Source: Smittium culicis (Eukaryota > Kickxellomycota > Harpellomycetes > Harpellales > Legeriomycetaceae). Taken from it: 33,654 nt of DNA. The position numbers and the translations under genes were made by a program. Location: positions 1 to 33,654 of the forward strand of contig LSSN01005956.1 of assembly GCA_001970855.1 (NCBI GenBank). Direction: 5' to 3'. Below, piece after piece: positions 8,606 through 19,565 of this stretch. The number at the start of each line of letters is the position of its first letter. Positions within the stretch are counted from its first letter, which is position 1. The notes under the pieces were generated by a model. The model had not been told where the DNA came from, searched no databases, and saw nothing but the letters and a program-made list of their open reading frames with translations.

Positions 8606-10213
8606 ATGAGGGATAACTTGTCAGTTCCATACGATTCAAGAAAAAAAAGCAAACGCCCCGCCTCTCTCAATGAAACAGATAATTTCTATGATTCAAGCTC
8701 AAATAAACTCCAAAATGAAATAGTATTACAACATAGCGGCCTTAATCATCTTGACACCTACCATCCAGGCCTTAGAAATAGAGCACATCGTGGCGTTTTC
8801 AGATCCACAAAGGCCAGTAAAAAGCTCAAGCTTTTGCCCGATGAAACTGATAATGGCGAAGTCGATCCAGAACAAGAACGATCAAAGAAGACTTATGAAG
8901 CGCAACAAGTCATCAAAAATATCAAACGCCTATTTCCTAACACTGTACCTCGTGTCACTTCGTACTGTTTAGCTAAAGCCTATAAGATCCTCAACATTAT
9001 GAACTGGTTTAAATCGAACTACCCACACACTAATCCTTCTATTTTTGATGAATGGTACGTTTCAATTTTACTTTGTCTTTGTCTATTTTTCAAATTTACT
9101 TCTTGTATTAATTTTTATCTTTACTTATAAAAAAAATAACACTACATTTCATCACCAAAATAACTTGTCGACTTTATTCAGTTTACACATTTCTAGAATC
9201 GATCCTCACAAATTTACTGTTCAGGTTATGGATGGTTCTGAGCTAGTCAGATTCGATACTAACAATCGCCCTATTAGTAACAGCGAACAAGAAATTCCAA
9301 TAATGAGCGAAGCATTCATATACGATTACGGTGTTGTTATCCTCTGGGGAATGACATCTTCCCAAGAATTCGAGTTTATTCAGGAAATCTCTCACTTTGC
9401 ATCTGATTTTTTAAAGCCCGAAGATCAACAGACTGAGGAATTCAACTTTTTTTATGGTCCTTCCATGCACCAAATTATTTATAACGACGTTATCATGCTC
9501 CGTGATACGAATAACTATATGGTCAAAATTGCTATATCCCATGCCATTGCGCAGTCCTCAAAAATTTCTATGTTTGAAGAGCTAGTCGATGACACAATCG
9601 ATGAAACTAAGCATATCCCCCAAACTCTTGCCACAACAGGCACCGTCAAACTTGGTAGAAAAGACATATCAAAAAAGATTGGACAGGTAATCCCACATTC
9701 TACAATCACCCTACCGACAATTTTTATTTTTCGAAATTTACGTAAATTTTCGATTTATTTTTCTCATTCATTGATTTTTTTTTTTTTTGTGTTTTTAGCT
9801 TTTCATCTTGCGTGTAAATGTAAGCTTAGTTAGTAACATTCTTGACACTCCAGAAATTTTTTGGTCTGAGCCAAATTTCCAACCGCTTTACACTGCATTT
9901 AAAGGTAAAACTGCTTCAAATTTTATATAAACGCAAACTTCAGACTTTAATTATAAACATATTCCTCCTTCGCTCTTCTTAAACTTTAATAAGCTAACGT
10001 ATATTCATAATATTCATAGAATACTTGGAAATTCCCCAAAGAGTTGCCCTTCTTAATCACAGAGTTTCCGTTATTGGAGACTTGCTTGAAATGCTAAAAG
10101 ACAACTTAAACAATCACCATGGCGAATTCTTAGAATGGATTATTATTATTCTTATTGGACTTGAAGTCATTATCGGACTATTAACCATTTATGTTGAGGC
10201 CCGAAAGCTCTAA
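8606..10213 (+). CDS. RMD1: RMD1/Sif2-type DUF155 membrane protein, four exons
   Basis: Exons 8,606-9,054, 9,182-9,686, 9,799-9,904 and 10,020-10,213 give 417 residues, close to yeast Rmd1 in length. The introns (127, 112 and 115 bp) start GTACGT, GTAATC and GTAAAA; the third has a GCTAAC branch site. For intron 1 the AG at 9,180-9,181 is required: the nearer AG at 9,195-9,196 would create a stop, while the chosen join restores the family word FDECL. Family landmarks are RVTSYC (116-121), YDYGVVILWG (197-206) opening the DUF155 core, LDTPEIFW after exon 3 begins, and EYLEIPQRVALLN across the last junction. One C-terminal membrane helix spans about 393-411. Related proteins (yeast Rmd1/Rmd8/Mrx10, fission yeast Sif2/Sif3, human RMND1) act in sporulation or mitochondrial translation. 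No clear mitochondrial presequence is seen, so the site of action is open. A poly-A signal lies at 10,399-10,404. Confidence 0.94.
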
Positions 10214-11969
10214 GATATATTCACCGCTTCATAAGGCAATATTTCTCCTCGATCTCCCCTTGGACTAATTTTTTTTTTTTTTTGCTCATTTAACCTATTT
10301 GAATATTTTACCCTTTTTTTTTTAACTTATAAAAAAAATTTTTTGTACAAACCACCTAAGATTAATTATAACCCTTTATTAGAACTCTTTATTACTTGAA
10401 TAAATTATTATTTATTTATTGACTTTGAATTTTTATTTGTATAAGCTTTACAGATTAATCGGATTCGAATTTTCATTTGTATTATACTATTCTTACGGTT
10501 AATCGAGCTTATCTCTTTACTGCTGTCCTATTTTCGACTATATTAATTGATATTTTTCAATATCCATTGTTGTAATGGATTAACCATTTAACTCGACCAA
10601 TTAATATTGAATACAGACTACATGAATTAACTTTAAATATAATTGAGCCAATAAACTAAATCGATAAATTAAAGCTCAAAGCCATATATTTCATTGTAAC
10701 TGCAAATTAGCCATGTTCATTATCAATCGGTACATTGTATAAATAATTTAAATTACGCCAGGAAGGATGAAATGGCTAAAAGGAAATAACTACAACTTTT
10801 TTTTTGTGTATTATATATCCTTTATCAGCCAGATTTGTAATATCTAGCATTGTGGCTAAATTTTATTATTTTAATCTGAGAATTATTTTTATTAGTCTTA
10901 TTGGTGGATAGATGAGGCCAAAATTCAAAGTTATTGTTTAGATCCAAATTGAAATTCAATATAAAATAAGTATGAATGGTTGAATAAATATAACTTCGAT
11001 TTAGGAACAAGTAAACTCGAACAATTACATTAGACAATTGACAAGCTTAACAAGCATATTATAATGCCACAATTTCATAATTTAAATAATAAGGAAAGCG
11101 TACGAAATAAAAATTGGAATCGTATACTCTATAGCTAGGCCCTGAATGCTGTATTTTAGTTTTCAGTTAGTGTTGACGTAATCTAAATTAAGCGTTTTTT
11201 TTTTTTTTTTGAATGGTACGTTTAATAATGAATATAGATTTTTGCTTTTCGTTGTCTTCTATTATGCTGTGTTTTAAAATAAAAAAAATCTAAAGCGTAT
11301 ATCAGGAACTTGGTTTTAAATTTTTGGATCCAAACTATTATATAGTCGTGAATATGCCAAAAGGATTAGTTTTTTTTTTTACATTAATTTCCACATTTAT
11401 TAATATATTTCAATTTAAGGTTATTTCGAAACCTTGATTAATTATTACCCTTCCCTTTTATTTATACCCTTTTTTCCTGCTAAATTTTCGGATTATATAT
11501 ATATACGCTCATCTTAATCTTAAGAAAGCTTTTTTTTAACGATACTAAAAAAAAGACAGGCATATTTTATAATCATTAAATTTATTATACTCCCTATTTT
11601 TACTTTATTAAATAAAATCTGATTTATTCATATCATATACCTCCCTTTATCCGAATTCCTCCTTATACTTATTTTACTAATTTAAGTCACTATATTTACG
11701 TATTTGACTTATTCCCTTAACTTTTAAAGAACTCCTATATATTACCTAGTTTATCGTAAATAATAGATAAAAACATTTTATTATTAAGCCTCAACTCCAG
11801 TTATATAGATAAAATATATTTTAAATTTTAGTTTTATCGATACTTAGATACAACCCAAAATATAGAACTAAAATTTTTATTTGTAAAATATAACTCCAGA
11901 TATTCTAGGGTCACATATATCATATATATACCATAGTATATATTAATCTAAATTAAATTAAATATTATT
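10214..11969. other. Intergenic between RMD1-like and SH3 genes
   Basis: AT-rich, with T-runs and no supported gene. 10,420-10,510 holds two diverged tandem copies of a ~42 bp unit (gaattttYatttgtat ... ggNttaatcg). The 70-codon - frame at 10,825-11,037 is Asn/Ile/Phe-rich and looks like A/T composition only. The last 100 bases are TATA-like dinucleotide repeats just ahead of the ATG at 11,970 and probably serve as promoter. Confidence 0.4.
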
Positions 11970-13925
11970 ATGATTCCAAGACTGATATTAAATATATTAT
12001 CTGTGACAGTATATCTGTTAGCACGATCCGAAGCTGCTTGCATGCCTCTAAAAGGATCAAAAGCATGCCCAGCCTACCAAGACTATGTTTTAAGCACAGA
12101 TATAAACCATTTGTTCAATTGGAGTCCAGTCGATAGCGTCGATGCCTTTGATAACGCATTACTAGCATATGTAGGAGGCCAACAAGACTCAAATGAGTTC
12201 CAAGTATTTATGGGATGCACAAATTATATCCCCGAACTCAGTAGGCCTATTAACAACAGCACTAGCAATGGAAATAGCATCAATTTGAATATCATAAAAT
12301 ATCGTAGAAGTGTGGTTTGCGCACAGATGATAGCAGGTTCAGAAAATATCTCAAAATGTTACTCAAACGCTACCGCCACACCTAACACCGATTCAACAAC
12401 TCAACAAAACCAACAAACTAACCAAAAAAGAGATGAACCTATAATTCAACGCATTCCTAAACCGCTATGCAAATCTACTTGCAAAGTTTGGGTTAATAGT
12501 TTGTTTGGTCTATATAACGACAACACCTTATGTACAAACCCTGTTGGAACAACCGTTGCTCAAGTAGCAGAAAAATTGCAATCTTTTTGTACCTTTGCGC
12601 CTCTTAATGGAGAAGACGACTGTATTTCAGGCGATGTTAATGAAATCAATACTTGTGGTTTCAGAACGGTCTCTGATTGGTGTAATAGCTGTAGCTACGC
12701 AAACGAATTTAAGAGTAACTGTGCATCAATTGATATTAAAGATAATGACAAATTTTTCAATGGAAACTTATTTGGAAACTCAACAATTTCAAAAAACAAT
12801 AACAATTCCGACAAAAATGAAGGAAATAAAAGCAATGGTAGCAATCCCAATAGCACTAAAAATACCAATGATCATAAAAAGGATGTTAGTAACGCCGATG
12901 ATCAAAAGCCCGCTTCTAAATCCTCCAATTCTAATTCTAAAGAAAAAACTTTAGTTGGATTTTTAGTATCAACAAGTTTATTTGCGCTACTCCTTTTAAT
13001 TGCTCTTATTATTTGCCTACTTGAATTGTCAAATAACAATAAAAAATTCTCCGAAAAACCTAATTGGATGAGAAGATTCGGAGAATCAAAGTTTGGATTT
13101 AACCCAAATTTATTTTCTTTCAAAAACACAAGAACGAATAAAAAGGATAAGAATGATAATGAAAGCCCTGATTTTGTAGATTTTTTCTTGAGCAACGTTG
13201 GCAAATCAAGAAAAGTGACTAGCCCATTTATTGCAAAGCGTGAAGATGAAATAACCCTCAGCACTGGAGATTCTGTTATGGTTCAAATAGCATTTGATGA
13301 TGGCTGGGCTGTAGGAAAGAATTTAAATACAGGCCAAGAAGGCTCATTCCCAATGATGTGTATTGTTTCATCACTTCCTAAACAACTCAATCAAAATCAA
13401 TCTGACTTTGAAAGCATCAAATTATGTAATGAGTATAATAAATTTAGTACAATTTCAAAATCAAAAACACTAGATTTTGATTCATCGAACTTTTCAACTG
13501 AAAAATCCTTCTCTGACAATCACTCTGAAGCTTCAACAGAAATATCAGACTCTGATCATGTCTTGGATCTTCAAGCTTTTAGAATTTCTAGGAAATCTAG
13601 TATTAAATCCAGTGCCCCAACTAAAAGAAGTTCAAATACTAGATCGTCTATGATTAGCACAAACAATTTCTTATCTAACAACAGAAACGATGATTATAAC
13701 CAGCTTGATGATTATCCTAATTATAATTCTTTGATAGAAATACCTTCAGATATACACAGCTTTGGAAGATTACATGCTCCTCTAATGTTCCCAAGCAATA
13801 ACAACAGTCCAGGACTGGGATTTGTTCCGGGAGAATCTGGAAGGTATGCTAGCTCGTATAACAATGGTAGCACCGATTCAAACATAATAGTTTTACCCGA
13901 ACCTTCAAGAACAACTAGATACTAA
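11970..13925 (+). CDS. Single-pass membrane protein with Cys-rich ectodomain and cytoplasmic SH3 domain
   Basis: Intronless, 651 residues. A signal peptide (about 1-22) leads into an extracellular region with 14 cysteines (C24, 33, 83, 117, 130, 167, 171, 188, 207, 218, 229, 238, 241, 251), enough for seven disulfides. It has many N-x-S/T sites and a dibasic K153-R154 in a low-complexity loop. An Asn/Ser-rich stalk follows (about 265-320), then a membrane helix (328-351). The cytoplasmic part holds an SH3 domain at about 416-467, with a SPFIAKREDEITL start, acidic DDGW centre and GSFPMMCI end. A Ser-rich tail runs to the stop. SH3 domains bind proline-rich partners; type I SH3 proteins of fungi include the Fus1 and Sho1 classes, which act at the cortex in polarity, fusion or stress sensing. 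The ectodomain loosely recalls Frizzled-type cysteine spacing, but this is only an impression. Ligand and partner are unknown. A poly-A signal lies at 14,205-14,210. Confidence 0.92.
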   Translation: MIPRLILNILSVTVYLLARSEAACMPLKGSKACPAYQDYVLSTDINHLFNWSPVDSVDAFDNALLAYVGGQQDSNEFQVFMGCTNYIPELSRPINNSTSNGNSINLNIIKYRRSVVCAQMIAGSENISKCYSNATATPNTDSTTQQNQQTNQKRDEPIIQRIPKPLCKSTCKVWVNSLFGLYNDNTLCTNPVGTTVAQVAEKLQSFCTFAPLNGEDDCISGDVNEINTCGFRTVSDWCNSCSYANEFKSNCASIDIKDNDKFFNGNLFGNSTISKNNNNSDKNEGNKSNGSNPNSTKNTNDHKKDVSNADDQKPASKSSNSNSKEKTLVGFLVSTSLFALLLLIALIICLLELSNNNKKFSEKPNWMRRFGESKFGFNPNLFSFKNTRTNKKDKNDNESPDFVDFFLSNVGKSRKVTSPFIAKREDEITLSTGDSVMVQIAFDDGWAVGKNLNTGQEGSFPMMCIVSSLPKQLNQNQSDFESIKLCNEYNKFSTISKSKTLDFDSSNFSTEKSFSDNHSEASTEISDSDHVLDLQAFRISRKSSIKSSAPTKRSSNTRSSMISTNNFLSNNRNDDYNQLDDYPNYNSLIEIPSDIHSFGRLHAPLMFPSNNNSPGLGFVPGESGRYASSYNNGSTDSNIIVLPEPSRTTRY

Positions 13926-14750
13926 CGAGTGATGTATAACCCGTAATCGAGTTTATATGTTACACAGCATGGTTTTTGGATTTACTCAAAATTATGTGGT
14001 AAAAATATTACCACATCAGAAAAAACATGAATTAAAGATACTACTCGCATCACCCCCAGCTAATCATACCTTCATTTTTGAATTGATGTGTACTCAGCTT
14101 CATATTTTGCAATAATCACTGAATTCCTACATTTTAGACTATTTTTTGACATTATACTGTCCTATATCATTTTCTTGTGCATTTTTTACAATAATTCTCA
14201 TCCAAATAAAAATTACTAAAAAAATAACCATACACTCAATAGTGTAAACCAACGCTGTTTTATATCGTTTTTTTCCTCAATTATGCATAAAAATACAAAA
14301 TAAACAATAATAAAAATGATTATACGTATTTAAAATTACATTTAGATACATATTAATAGCATTTTGAATCCAAAATCTTCTTATGTTGATGAGAATAAAA
14401 GTCCATTAATTTTTTTTCCCGTATTCTAGAAATAAAAAATATATAAATCTAACATTTTAATTATATTTCTATTATCTCGCGTATATATTATAAAAAACTA
14501 AATCTCAAAAATATGAAACTCTATAAACAATCAAGACCCGATTTATAAAGTGTATTTAGTATAATTTATAGATAGTATTACTGATTTAAAATAAATTATA
14601 AAATTTTCACTTGAATATTTTATAGAAATTTTAGCTTAATTTGATTTTTATATTAGATTTTATAATATCAAACTTATACTTTGTATAAAGTTAATAAAAC
14701 TTTATGTAAGTTTAATTCGATAATACTCTTACTAGCATTGAACATGAAAG
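13926..14750. other. 3' flank of the SH3 gene, AT-rich intergenic
   Basis: No gene. It contains the 3' hairpin listed separately and a candidate poly-A signal. From about 14,280 the sequence becomes nearly pure A/T up to the LINE fragment. Confidence 0.45.
13994..14016 (+). other. Perfect stem-loop in the SH3 gene 3' UTR
   Basis: ATGTGGTAA (13,994-14,002), a 5-base loop AAATA and TTACCACAT (14,008-14,016) form a perfect 9-bp stem about 70 bases after the stop codon. It may be an mRNA 3' element. A role is inference. Confidence 0.5.
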
Positions 14751-15170
14751 CCATCGACCAAAAATTTTAAAAATTTTAGCCCCTGCTGCAACTTGTGTGT
14801 GTTTGAGACGGTCGATCACATACTTCTGAGCTTCAGCAGGTGGCGAAATCACCGATCATCAACGATCGTCCGGTTCATACCGACGCCGATCCGCTCTGAC
14901 GAAAATATTTTACTTTCGAATTTCAACGAAGCCCGGTTGAGGTTAGTTTGTAAACTCCTTGGGGGGAGTCTAAACAATCTTTAAGCCAGCTTCGAGCTGG
15001 CACAGCCGATCAAAATTTTGAGCTGGAAACAGCCAAATTTTTGAACGTCATCCGCGCACCCATAACACTTATACTACAAAGTATAAGTGATTCTTAAGAA
15101 TCCTTGAAAAAATTCCCAGTGATTATGGAGCTACTAGAGCGGCGGAGTGGGGTTGGTTGAAAAAAAAAAT
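14750..15170 (+). mobile_element. 5'-truncated LINE fragment (3' end), copy A
   Basis: Sequence is clearly more G/C-rich than its flanks. The open frame at 14,784-14,984 encodes the C-terminal zinc knuckle typical of non-LTR retrotransposon ORF2: C-x2-C-x-F-E-T-V-D-H-I-L-L then RW. The last knuckle Cys is replaced by Phe (SFSRW). Downstream 3' UTR text (aagccagcttcgagctg, gagcggcggag) matches the reverse complement of copy B, so both belong to one family. The element ends in an A-run near 15,160. Nothing of the RT or endonuclease remains. The upstream limit is uncertain by tens of bases. Confidence 0.85.
15066..15089 (+). other. LINE 3' tail stem-loop, copy A
   Basis: CACTTATACT (15,066-15,075), loop ACAA and AGTATAAGTG (15,080-15,089) form a perfect 10-bp stem. 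It is immediately followed by the overlapping palindrome GATTCTTAAGAATC (15,089-15,102). The same structure occurs at the corresponding place in copy B. Some LINEs use a 3' stem-loop as the reverse-transcriptase recognition site; that role is inferred here. Confidence 0.6.
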
Positions 15171-18100
15171 TTTTTTATTATTTTTTTGACTTTTTAAATA
15201 TCCTTTAATTAGTTTTTTGTTTGCTTTTAAATTATGTTTAATAAACTCTGGAAAAAAAAGAAAAAAAAACATATTAGCTGCATTATTTTAAAGTTGGTTG
15301 ATAATTTTTTCTATTAATTATTCAGTTAACTTAGTGATTATATACTAAAAAACAACTTTTAATAATAATTTCTTAATATATACATTCTTCCCATAATTTT
15401 AGTATACTTATATAATATAAAAAATAGGTTTAATTATAAATATAATTGATTATAACGTATTATCTGTATTATTAAAAATAGAATTAAAATATTTTCTCGT
15501 AGGGAAATATTAAATATAACATATATCTATCAGGAAATATTTTTTGGTGTAATTTATACAATTTTTGATGCTTTTGAATATCATATAAATTGTTTATATT
15601 TTATATTTTATCTTAAAATTAAAGTTAATTGAGTTTATAAAAAAAAATCTGTGAACAAACTATTTTTAAATAATGTAAAATTTAAATCAAAAATTAGTAT
15701 ATAAATTGAAGATAAATAGCTTTTGATTTCATTTTATTTATACACTTTAAAAATTATAAAATTTTGGAATTTTAATTTTCATGATTTAAAATTCAAAAAA
15801 ACTTCATAAAACAAACTAACCCTTTATCAAAAGATCTAATTTGAGTATTTCTTCTCTATTTTTTTTTTAATTTTAGAATAATTGCGGTTAAAATTACAAA
15901 TTTATATATTTTATATTTTAATATATTTTTTATTGAAATAACTAATTATGAATTCTAAAGTTGAAGTTGAGTTTGAGTTTGAAATTTTGTTAGTATAATA
16001 AAAGCTTTAAAGTAATAATTTTTGTTTAATTATTCTACCTGTTTTTACTTTCATATATCAACAATAAATTATATTTGCAAGGGATTAATTTTAGAATAAG
16101 ATATCACTCGTACTAATTAATAAGTCTATCTTTATTTTTTCAGGTTCAAGCGGCGTATTTTTTTTTTTTGTAGGATGAAACATTTCCTGGCTATATTTTT
16201 GATAGTATTTATTATTTTTAATGATATTTAATAATTTTGTGTATATAAAATAATAATATGTTGAAAAACATGCTTTATTTGTATTCTTTCTTCATCACAT
16301 GCTTCAGTATATGATTTTCAGCTATTGTAATGTTTAAATGTCGTACACTATCATTATTTTATTATTTGTTTATTAATATTGATTAAAAATATATGTAGAG
16401 AAAAAGAAAAAAATTCCTTGTTTATAGTTATTTCCAAAACGTTAAAAATATAATAAATTTTAAATATTTAGACAGATAGATCGGTAAATTCCTCTCATTA
16501 TGTGCCTTTTTTTTATTTGATATTAAGAATAAAATCGATTGTTTATTTTATTTACCTAGATTAAATCGATAAAATATAACTTTGATAACCCCGGAATTTT
16601 TTTTTAAAAATTTATATATTATAAATGATGATTTTTCATTAATAATTTTGATCAAGTTATTAAAAAAGAAAAATATTTATATCATAGTATCACTAAATTG
16701 TGATTTTTAAAGGTTAAATCCGAGTATTTCAGGTATTTTTATATTTTTATACACAAAAAATATAAATATATATACTCAATAATTGTATTTTTTGAATTTT
16801 TATAACAAAAATTTCCTATTTTTTATGAATGCTAGTAAAAAATTTTCATATTGAAATTTAAAATTAGCATAAAGATAATTAGAAATTCTATTTCTTGAAA
16901 ACGTTGACGAAAAATATTTGATACAAGCATTAATACTCGTGAAAGAAAATCTAAATATTTATTAATCTGTAATTTTTGGTAGCTTCACTCATACATAGAT
17001 GAAAATATACATTTACTGATACTGATACTTATCTAAATAAGATTTTTAGATATAAAAAAAATAAATTACACATATAACCGTATTTATAGTGTTTTTAAAA
17101 TTTCTTAACTAATAAATTGTGTAAAAAAAAAAGTTTTAAAGCTGGTATGTTGTGATTTATTATTTTTTTATTCAAATATAATTTAAATCACTTAATTCTT
17201 ATTCTTTTATATTAAATAAAATAACCTTTTTTTTTAAATTTCTAATTATATATATTTTTCGTGTTTTTTATACGCTTATAAATTGTTTTTTTTTAGTAAA
17301 TCCTGACTTACTTAAAATAAATATTATAATCTCGGAAATTGATTATATCACGCATCAATAATTACCACAGAAATTAATGAAATTTTACTCTTATTATTAT
17401 TATTTTTCTGATAGCTTTTAAATTTCTTGAATTTTTTTTATAATTCTGTCAAATTGATAATAGGCTATTTTTTCAAAAAAAAAAATTAAATAATTAAATA
17501 ATTCTAGATATAATAGGTTAGAATTAGAAGTTTAAAAGCTTAATAAATTATTAATATCAATAAATTGAAGATTTTATTTAATTATGAAAGGAATCTAATT
17601 TTTATAATCACTGGATAATATTAAAATTGAAATATTTAATTTTATAGATATAATTATACTAAATTAAACTAGAATTTAAAACTGATTTAACATAACAAGA
17701 ATAATGAAATTCTACCATAAAAAATAAAAATTCGTATTAAATATATTTAGAAAATAAAGAATATAAATAAAAACAATTAAAGAAACTTTGATTTATTGTA
17801 AAATTATTCTATGTTATAATTAATCAATTAGAATATTATTATAAATTCATGATAAGACTCAATAAAAAATAATTAAATATTAGCAAGTATATACTTGAAA
17901 CTTCAATACATATTATGACTATATAAAAAAACATAATTTTTTGAAATTTTACTTTTTGAAAATAAGTACATAATTGTAAATTCTATAATATTAGATTATA
18001 TTATTGAAATAAGAATATAATGATATATACCTTAAAATGTAATTTATTTTTAATTTAAATCACAAAAATATTATATCTATTATCACATTTTATCATCCGT

Positions 18101-19565
18101 CTAGTGTTTGATCAGACAATCTAAATTAATCATAACAACATAAAAAAATTTCTCAATTATTCTATAGCACTAATAAAATTCAATAGTATTATTTCATATC
18201 CCCCAGCGATTTTTATAAAATATCATAAATAAAAAAAATATGACTGAATTTTTGATTAGTTTCTATGTATATTATTTTTGAGAAAATTTTTTTATTAGAA
18301 ACACAGAATTTATATAATAATTATGATTACTATAAAAAATTAACAAAATTAGGGTAAGGCTGTAATACCAATCATTTTTTTTTTAAAAAAATAAATTCAC
18401 GTGTCAATTTCCAATAAATAATGTATTAAAAATATATTTGGTTTCTTATATAAAGGTTTCAATTAGCACATAAATAGGATACGTAATTTTATTGTAATGT
18501 TTTTTTGTGTTTTATATTGAATTAACCGGGATAAATATACAATAAAAAAGTTAACACGAGTTTAAATTTCTGTATTAAAATTTAGTATCGGGAGGGTTTT
18601 CAGAAAACTATAATTGAAATATTATGATATTTTTTATTTTTAAATTCCTAAATAACCCAACTGAATAAATAATTTAGAAATGAATAGCTAATTAATGCAT
18701 CTTTATTTATTATTAAAACAAAATTTATTAATTTATCAGTATTTTATCTTGACTTATACTTTATTAAACGCATTATCGGGTACTCAAATATATTATATGA
18801 GTATAAATGCTTCCAAAAAAATAGCAATGAAATTTAGAAAAATATATATTATAATTCGTTCATATATCAAAGTATATTCATCATGAAATTGTAAATTATA
18901 TTCATTTTAGATTAAATAAAACAATTTTTTTATTTTAAATAAATAATATATGATTTTTTGGATAAATTTTGAATAATTTTTTGCCAAGCACTAATTAGAT
19001 TAAATGAATAAATTAATATCTAATCATGGTTTATAAATATAATAAAAGCTTCAAGTTTCAAAAATATTATAATATATATTTTAATGGTAATTGCAATTTT
19101 TTATATCTAAGATAATAACCTTTTTTTTTTTTTGCTTCAAAGTTAAAATAAAAACTACTTACAGCAATATTAAATATAAATTAAATCGAAGAATTCTATA
19201 AAAATCTAATTTAGCTTCTGATTTGATAAGAATCAATTTTTTTTGAATAATCAGAATTAAATGAATTTATATCTATTTTTGATACTTTAGGATTACTCAA
19301 AGAGAAACTGTATAATTATAAGTAAATAAGTGAAATTTTGTGAGCTGATAGCTTTAAGAGGTATTTTTTACATCAAAATTTTTATTAAAAGAAAAATAAG
19401 CTATTATTTATATTTTAACTTCAAATATATCATTAGGTAATACAATTTAAATTAATCAAGGATTAGAAGAAACCCATTCATCGTTAATCTTTTTTTTTTT
19501 CACGGAAAATTTATTTATACTACGGTAAAATTTATCAAAAAATAATTACAAAAGTATATAAAAAG
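15171..19565. other. 4.4 kb gene-free, extremely A/T-rich core
   Basis: Almost entirely A and T, with frequent homopolymer and ATATAT runs and few G or C. No frame has plausible protein composition; the 63-codon frame at 18,695-18,886 is Ile/Tyr/Lys/Leu only. I see no tandem array with a long unit and no recognisable transposon. Both borders are the 3' ends of LINE copies of one family. It could be an AT isochore, decayed repeat or a centromere-type core. Confidence 0.6.

Noticed and set aside
9045..9196. Alternative Met start and nearer acceptor (9,195-9,196) for RMD1 exon 2
   Set aside because: The frame upstream of 9,182 is intron with a T-rich translation, and the nearer AG would create a TGA stop at the join; the AG at 9,180-9,181 restores the conserved DECL word.
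10825..11037. 70-codon - strand frame
   Set aside because: Composition is Asn/Ile/Phe/Tyr as expected of A/T-rich DNA; no motif and no promoter signal.
11205..11225. Shared word gaatggtacgttt with the RMD1 exon 1 / intron 1 border (9,049-9,061)
   Set aside because: Only about 13 bases match and the flanks differ; most likely coincidence rather than an exon duplicate.
12595..13264. Frames on both strands inside the SH3 gene (12,595-12,954 and 12,902-13,264)
   Set aside because: Shadows of the 651-codon SH3 protein frame.
18695..18886. 63-codon + frame in the A/T core
   Set aside because: Only A/T-type residues, no domain; not distinguishable from chance. A mitochondrial DNA insert was considered, but no mitochondrial gene is recognisable.
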